9,742 nt of DNA from Candidatus Micrarchaeota archaeon CG08_land_8_20_14_0_20_59_11 (lineage in GTDB: Archaea > Micrarchaeota > Micrarchaeia > Norongarragalinales > Norongarragalinaceae): positions 4,467-14,208 of the forward strand of contig PEXZ01000081.1 of the NCBI GenBank assembly GCA_002763345.1, given 5' to 3'. This document shows positions 6,593-9,742 of the stretch, one piece after another (the stretch's first letter is position 1; each line of letters begins with the position of its first letter). The notes under the pieces are model-generated. The model was not told the origin of the DNA. It searched no databases and saw only the letters and a program-made list of their open reading frames with translations. The position numbers were made by a program, and so were the translations under genes.

Positions 6593-7264
6593 TTATTCGA
6601 ACGAGTTGTATTCCGTAGAATTGAACTCGTACAGGCTCCGCGTGAACCGCCTGCCGTCGAAGGCGAACGTCGAAAGCAAATCCTCCAGCGACGGACCCGA
6701 CAGCATCGCCTCGTTTTCGGACGACGGGTCCAGCGCGTACCAGACTCCTCCGTGCGAGAAGCACACGACGGGGTGCTTCAGACCCCCTTCGAGCTCCACG
6801 ACGCGGACCACCGCGTTGCCTCCGCCGTACGCGAGCAGCGAACAGAGAATCACCGCCCTGTCGAAGGAATCCGCCACGCCCAGCTCGAACACATCCTTCG
6901 GCGACATCCAGAACGAGACGTCCGAGTCCGCGTGCACGGAACCGAGCTTGCGCACGAGCTCCAGCGCGCTCCTCGCGAAATCCAGGAACTTCGACTCGAA
7001 CGAATACCCCCCGATTGCCGCCGAAAGCCCGCTTCCGGCCTCCTTTATAGCCGCGTCCTCCGCGTTTACCAGCGCCTTGAGTTCGGGAATCGTCTTCTGC
7101 TCGCCGAGGTTGATTACCTCCGAGTAGCGCTCGATAATCCTGCGATAATAAGCCGCCTGCAGCCCCCCGTCCTCGCCGTGCGCGACGCGCGCAGGCGCCT
7201 CCTTGGCGGGTTTCGCGTCCCTCTTCGTCGTCTTTATGAACGAGACGAGGTCGTCCAAAGCCAC
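6593..7264 (-). CDS. Transglutaminase-fold protein with Ser in the catalytic Cys position
   Basis: This 223-residue protein has no signal peptide or membrane helix. Residues 35-125 look mostly helical. Residues about 128-182 follow the transglutaminase-like core: ADSFDRAVILCSLLAYGGG aligns with the usual G-D-C-x-D-x-A-x-x-L-x-x-L-L-R-A-x-G, then KHPVV supplies the His (164) and VWYALDP the Asp (179). The nucleophile position is Ser133 (TCC, plus-strand 6868-6866), so a normal Cys mechanism is not possible; Cys141 is eight residues away on the same helix. The His-to-Asp spacing of 15 equals that of the intact paralogue-like gene at 8654-9223. The start is GTG 7264, possibly leaderless; a TTG two codons on is the alternative. 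A non-catalytic binding role is inferred, and the biological function is unknown. Confidence 0.7.
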   Translation of the reverse strand: MALDDLVSFIKTTKRDAKPAKEAPARVAHGEDGGLQAAYYRRIIERYSEVINLGEQKTIPELKALVNAEDAAIKEAGSGLSAAIGGYSFESKFLDFARSALELVRKLGSVHADSDVSFWMSPKDVFELGVADSFDRAVILCSLLAYGGGNAVVRVVELEGGLKHPVVCFSHGGVWYALDPSSENEAMLSGPSLEDLLSTFAFDGRRFTRSLYEFNSTEYNSFE

Positions 7265-7362
7265 GCTTTATTAACGCCGCCGCGCCTAATAAACGTATAG
7301 AAATGGGGAACGCGGGAAGGAAACTTCCCGCCTTCGCCCCCTTTTCGGAGTGATTGATTAGT
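7265..7362. promoter_or_regulatory. Divergent promoter spacer with GNRA-type hairpin
   Basis: This 98-base spacer separates the minus-strand transglutaminase-fold gene and the plus-strand ribonuclease gene. For the minus gene, TTTATTAG (7294-7287) lies about 26 bases before GTG 7264, which would make the transcript leaderless. For the plus gene, TAATAAAC (7287-7294) or GTATAGAAA (7294-7302) may be the TATA box, with a start near 7315-7325. GGAGTGAT at 7347-7354 is a good Shine-Dalgarno site 8 bases before TTG 7363. A perfect inverted repeat lies at 7312-7331. Confidence 0.5.
7312..7331 (+). repeat. Perfect inverted repeat (8-bp stem, GAAA loop)
   Basis: GCGGGAAG (7312-7319) and CTTCCCGC (7324-7331) are exact reverse complements around the loop GAAA (7320-7323), closed by a G-C pair. 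In RNA this would be a stable GNRA tetraloop hairpin near the 5' end of the ribonuclease mRNA. As DNA it could be an operator. The pairing is seen; the role is inferred. Confidence 0.75.
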
Positions 7363-8664
7363 TTGGAGATTAGTTTCTACGGCGGGGCGTCCGAGGTCGG
7401 CCGCTCCTGCGTCGTCATAGACGACAAGCGCAAGCGCTATATGCTTGATTGCGGAGTCAAACTCGATTCCGAGGACGAACATTATCCCGCCATCGAGGCG
7501 CGCGAAATACGCCGCGTGAACCACGCGATTCTGTCGCACGCGCATCTGGACCATTCGGGTTACATGCCGGGGCTTTACGCCGAGGGCTACCGCGGCGACG
7601 TGCTGCTCACGAAGCCCACTCGCGACCTGATTCAGCTGCTTTTCGCGGACTACCTGCGGCTCAACAAGGGCGTTTCGCCCTACAAGGAAACCGACGTGAA
7701 GAGGATGCTGGCGTCGACGAAGATGCCGGAGCTCGGGGAAAGGCACGGCGACGTCGTTTTCCACGAGGCTGGGCACATACTCGGCAGCGTCATGACGGAA
7801 CTGAACCTGTCGAAGAGTGTGCTCTACACGGGCGACGTAAACGTCAGGCCGTCGCGGCTTCTGGAAGGCGCCGCCCGAAACGTCGACGCCGAGGTGCTCA
7901 TCATCGAGAGCACGTACGGCGCGAAGGAGGACGTGCACGTGCCGGTGAAGGATGCATCGAACGCGCTCATCAAGTCCATCAACGCGACGTTCGCGAAGGG
8001 CGGCAAGGTTATAGTGCCTACGTTCGCCATAGGCAGGGGGCAGGAGATACTTTTCACGCTGGAGAACTTCCTGCGCTCGGGCGCGCTCAAAAAAACGCCG
8101 ATATACCTCGACGGCATGATAACGAAGGCTCTTCGCATCTACCGCCACAATGCGATTTACTTGAAAAAAGAGGTGCAGCGCCGCATCCTCACGAGCGACG
8201 ACGACCCGTTCAAGAGCGGGTACTACATGGTTCCCGAAACGAAGGACCGCTCCGACGTCATCGCCCTGGAACGCGCGGTGATTCTCACGACGAGCGGCAT
8301 GCTCAACGGCGGGCCCGTGCTCACGTACCTCAAAAAAATGGCGTCTGAAAAGAAGAACAAGATAATCCTCGTCGGCTATCAGGCGAAGGGAACGCGCGGC
8401 CGCGAGCTGCTGGAGGGCGCGGATGAAATCACCATCGACGACCAAAAGGTCCAAGTCAACCTGGAAATCGACCAGGCGCCGTTCAGCGCGCACAGCGACT
8501 GGCGCGAGCTGCTCGAACTCGTCAGGGGCATGAGGAAGCTCAAAAAAATCTACGTCATGCACGGCGAGGCGGACAAGGCGAAGCAGTTCGCGGACACGCT
8601 CTCGCACGAATTCAAGCGCGTTTCCGTGGAAGTGCCGAAGCTCGGCGAGACGTTCAGGGTATAA
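7363..8664 (+). CDS. aCPSF2-like beta-CASP metallo-beta-lactamase ribonuclease
   Basis: This 433-residue cytoplasmic RNA-processing nuclease has a complete metallo-beta-lactamase plus beta-CASP set. The metal site is HAHLDH (59-64), His138 in AGHILGS, Asp158 in TGDVN and the late His400 in MHGE. Motif A Glu182 lies in ESTYG, PTFAIGRGQE (219-228) is the beta-CASP segment, and motif C His377 lies in SAHSD. The opening ISFYGGASEVGRSC resembles archaeal CPSF2 rather than RNase J, and the N-terminal KH domains that mark aCPSF1 are absent. Proteins of this group cut or trim RNA in maturation and decay. TTG 7363 is preferred over TTG 7354 because GGAGTGAT at 7347-7354 is correctly spaced only for the former. 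The gene converges with the minus-strand gene downstream and overlaps it by 11 bases. Confidence 0.9.
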   Translation: MEISFYGGASEVGRSCVVIDDKRKRYMLDCGVKLDSEDEHYPAIEAREIRRVNHAILSHAHLDHSGYMPGLYAEGYRGDVLLTKPTRDLIQLLFADYLRLNKGVSPYKETDVKRMLASTKMPELGERHGDVVFHEAGHILGSVMTELNLSKSVLYTGDVNVRPSRLLEGAARNVDAEVLIIESTYGAKEDVHVPVKDASNALIKSINATFAKGGKVIVPTFAIGRGQEILFTLENFLRSGALKKTPIYLDGMITKALRIYRHNAIYLKKEVQRRILTSDDDPFKSGYYMVPETKDRSDVIALERAVILTTSGMLNGGPVLTYLKKMASEKKNKIILVGYQAKGTRGRELLEGADEITIDDQKVQVNLEIDQAPFSAHSDWRELLELVRGMRKLKKIYVMHGEADKAKQFADTLSHEFKRVSVEVPKLGETFRV

Positions 8665-9223
8665 ACGCGTTCGGATGAAAGGCGTCGGACAGTTTCCGCA
8701 CGCCAGCAGCGTAAGGCGTGGCGCCCCTCATAACCACGCCTCCCGAATGCGTCCGAATCGCCCTTAACCAAATTTTCACGAATTTGTCCAAGCTTCCGTA
8801 AACGCGCTCGTTTCTCGGATCTACGAAATAGCGCACGCCGTCAAGTTCCACTTCCGCAAGGGAATGCGCTGGGCCCTTGTTGGACTTAACGCGAATGAAA
8901 AACAGATTTTTCCCAGAAACGAAGCCTTTCGCCCTCAGTACTGCCATAATCACGAGGGTCTGGTCCATGCAACCCCCGATGAGCATGCCCCCTGCCCCCG
9001 AAACCTCGGTCATGATCTTTCCGGATTTGAGTATCTCGCCAGCCGGACGCCGCAGATAGTTCGACCTCAGGGTATCGGCATCCGTTTCGTGGAGGACCAA
9101 GCGTGCGTTTATGCCCCTCACCATCTTAAGAAGGTCGTCTTTCGAGGTGGGCTTATTGAAGCGGGCGGCGGTTTCCTTCACCACCGCATCGACGCCTAGC
9201 AGGTCCCGCTGTCTGGAACGCAA
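8654..9223 (-). CDS. Transglutaminase-like domain protein with intact Cys-His-Asp triad
   Basis: This is a 189-residue protein if started at TTG 9223. The transglutaminase-like core reads GGCMDQTLVIMAVLRAKGF (83-101), AHSLAEVELDG (119-129) and RYFVDPRNERVY (131-142), giving a plausible catalytic triad of Cys85, His120 and Asp135. The fold covers cysteine proteases, amidases and transferases, so the reaction cannot be named. No signal peptide is visible, suggesting cytoplasmic action. The open frame runs on upstream to 9526, but that part is antisense to the yjbQ-family gene and passes through the promoter box at 9250-9263, so the start must lie below about 9245. TTG 9223 follows GGTGAT closely; TTG 9241 and GTG 9184 are alternatives. 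The end overlaps the convergent ribonuclease gene. Confidence 0.72.
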   Translation of the reverse strand: MRSRQRDLLGVDAVVKETAARFNKPTSKDDLLKMVRGINARLVLHETDADTLRSNYLRRPAGEILKSGKIMTEVSGAGGMLIGGCMDQTLVIMAVLRAKGFVSGKNLFFIRVKSNKGPAHSLAEVELDGVRYFVDPRNERVYGSLDKFVKIWLRAIRTHSGGVVMRGATPYAAGVRKLSDAFHPNAFIP

Positions 9224-9249
9224 TACATCACCGAATACCAACTGGAGTC

Positions 9250-9263
9250 GATTATTAAAAAAC
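9250..9263. promoter_or_regulatory. Shared AT-rich promoter box between divergent genes
   Basis: GATTATTAAAAAAC is the most AT-rich stretch of this spacer and reads as a TATA-like box on both strands. It lies about 25 bases before ATG 9281 on the plus strand, which would make the yjbQ-family mRNA leaderless. It lies about 26-34 bases before TTG 9223 on the minus strand, with a start near 9231. Confidence 0.5.
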
Positions 9264-9280
9264 AGACGGTTAATAGCTAC

Positions 9281-9670
9281 ATGGAAGTCAAAACGAAGAA
9301 GCGCGTCGAATTCGTCGACATAACCCGCGAAGTCGAAAATGCGGTCGCAAAAACAAAAAGCGGAATCGTCTGCATCTTTACCAAGCATACCACTACCGGC
9401 ATAAAGGTTATGGAATCCGAGACGGGTTTGATGCGCGATTACGAGCGCGCTCTCGCAAACGTTCTTCCGAAGCCGCCCTACGAGCACGACCGCTCGCACT
9501 GCGGGGACGGGAACGCCGACGCGCATTTAAAGGCGTTGTTCCTTCCGTCGAGCGAGTGCATCCCCGTCGAAAACGGAAAACCCGCGCTCGGCACGTGGCA
9601 GCGCGTCTTCTTCGTCGAGATGGACGGGCCGAAGGCGCGCCAGATAACGATAAAGGTGCTGGAAGGGTGA
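9281..9670 (+). CDS. yjbQ: YjbQ-family protein (UPF0047)
   Basis: This 129-residue single-domain protein matches the YjbQ/UPF0047 family over its whole length. Hallmarks are FTKHTTTGIKVMESETGL (33-50; the family has H-T-T/S-A/T-x-I), the pair YEHDRSH (67-73) and NADAHLKALFLPSSE (78-92), and GTWQRVFFVEMDGPKARQI (104-122). The spaced histidines and the Glu are those proposed to bind a metal or phosphate. Escherichia coli YjbQ has been reported to have weak thiamin phosphate synthase activity, but the true role of the family is not firmly settled. No ribosome site precedes ATG 9281, while a TATA-like box sits about 25 bases upstream, so the mRNA is probably leaderless. Another gene may follow after 8 bases. 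Confidence 0.9.
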   Translation: MEVKTKKRVEFVDITREVENAVAKTKSGIVCIFTKHTTTGIKVMESETGLMRDYERALANVLPKPPYEHDRSHCGDGNADAHLKALFLPSSECIPVENGKPALGTWQRVFFVEMDGPKARQITIKVLEG

Positions 9671-9678
9671 CGGAGGTA

Positions 9679-9742
9679 ATGGCGCGCTACGTTTACCGTG
9701 CCAAGCGTGCGCCTCTCCAAACCGCCGAAGCCATTGCTCTCG
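9679..9742 (+). CDS. Start of an unidentified gene (3' truncated by the window)
   Basis: An ATG at 9679 opens a frame of 21 codons to the window edge (MARYVYRAKRAPLQTAEAIA and onward). GGAGGT at 9672-9677 lies directly in front of it, only one base away, which is closer than usual. There is no other start codon in this frame before the edge. The protein is not recognisable from this short piece. It would be cotranscribed with the yjbQ-family gene. Confidence 0.4.
   Translation, partial: MARYVYRAKRAPLQTAEAIAL

Noticed and set aside
6566..7300. Plus-strand open frame of 244 codons opposite the Ser-variant transglutaminase-fold gene
   Set aside because: I compared both strands: the minus strand has a transglutaminase-like core and a plausible promoter, while this frame is Arg/Val/Leu-rich with no motif and crosses the divergent promoter region.
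7234..8607. Minus-strand open frame of 457 codons opposite the ribonuclease gene
   Set aside because: It is fully antisense to a gene with complete catalytic motifs, its product is rich in Arg, His and Val without recognisable motifs, and long antisense frames are expected in GC-rich genes with G/C at third positions.
9224..9526. N-terminal extension of the transglutaminase-like gene
   Set aside because: It is antisense to the convincing yjbQ-family gene and reads through the AT-rich promoter box, so it is not coding.
1..9742. RNA genes, CRISPR arrays, insertion sequences, defence genes
   Set aside because: I looked for tRNA-like cloverleaves, regularly spaced repeats, terminal inverted repeats, and transposase or nuclease-effector motifs and saw none; the metallo-beta-lactamase nuclease is a housekeeping RNA-processing type.

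Overview
The window looks like a chromosomal segment of a GC-rich archaeon. A gene for RNA polymerase subunit K (RpoK), a geranylgeranyl reductase for isoprenoid lipids, a CPSF-type beta-CASP ribonuclease, a C-terminally anchored exported Ig-fold protein, TATA-like boxes and Shine-Dalgarno motifs of the GGAGGTGAT type all point to Archaea. Short spacers, many TTG/GTG starts and apparently leaderless genes suggest a small compact genome. A DPANN or euryarchaeal lineage is possible, but the sequence alone does not settle this. I see no rRNA, tRNA, CRISPR array, insertion sequence or attachment site. No stretch over about 100 bases lacks a gene.

Region 1 (1-4949, plus strand) is a tightly packed export operon. 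It holds the end of a PadR-like regulator, a LolD/MacB-type ATPase, an exported three-domain Ig-fold protein with a C-terminal membrane anchor, a MacB/FtsX-type permease, and a second, unrelated ABC exporter made of a DrrA-like ATPase and an ABC-2 permease. Adjacent reading frames overlap or are separated by no more than 8 bases, so one transcript and joint control by the PadR-like protein are likely.

Region 2 (4946-7264, minus strand) holds, in transcription order, a transglutaminase-fold protein with Ser at the catalytic Cys position, a 57-residue 2[4Fe-4S] ferredoxin (read directly from the sequence), a geranylgeranyl reductase one base later, and rpoK. The ferredoxin and reductase form a plausible electron-transfer pair for saturating archaeal lipid chains. 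rpoK appears to have its own promoter.

Region 3 (7265-9742) begins with a divergent promoter spacer containing a perfect 8-bp hairpin with a GAAA loop. A plus-strand aCPSF2-like ribonuclease follows. It converges with, and overlaps by 11 bases, a minus-strand transglutaminase-like gene whose Cys-His-Asp triad is intact. That gene is divergent from a yjbQ-family gene, and both may share one AT-rich promoter box. A partial unknown gene runs off the right edge.

No wholly new system is evident. The most interesting points are the pair of transglutaminase-fold genes (one with an altered catalytic residue) flanking an RNA-processing nuclease, the hairpin before that nuclease gene, and the Ig-fold protein sitting where a MacA-type adaptor would be expected.
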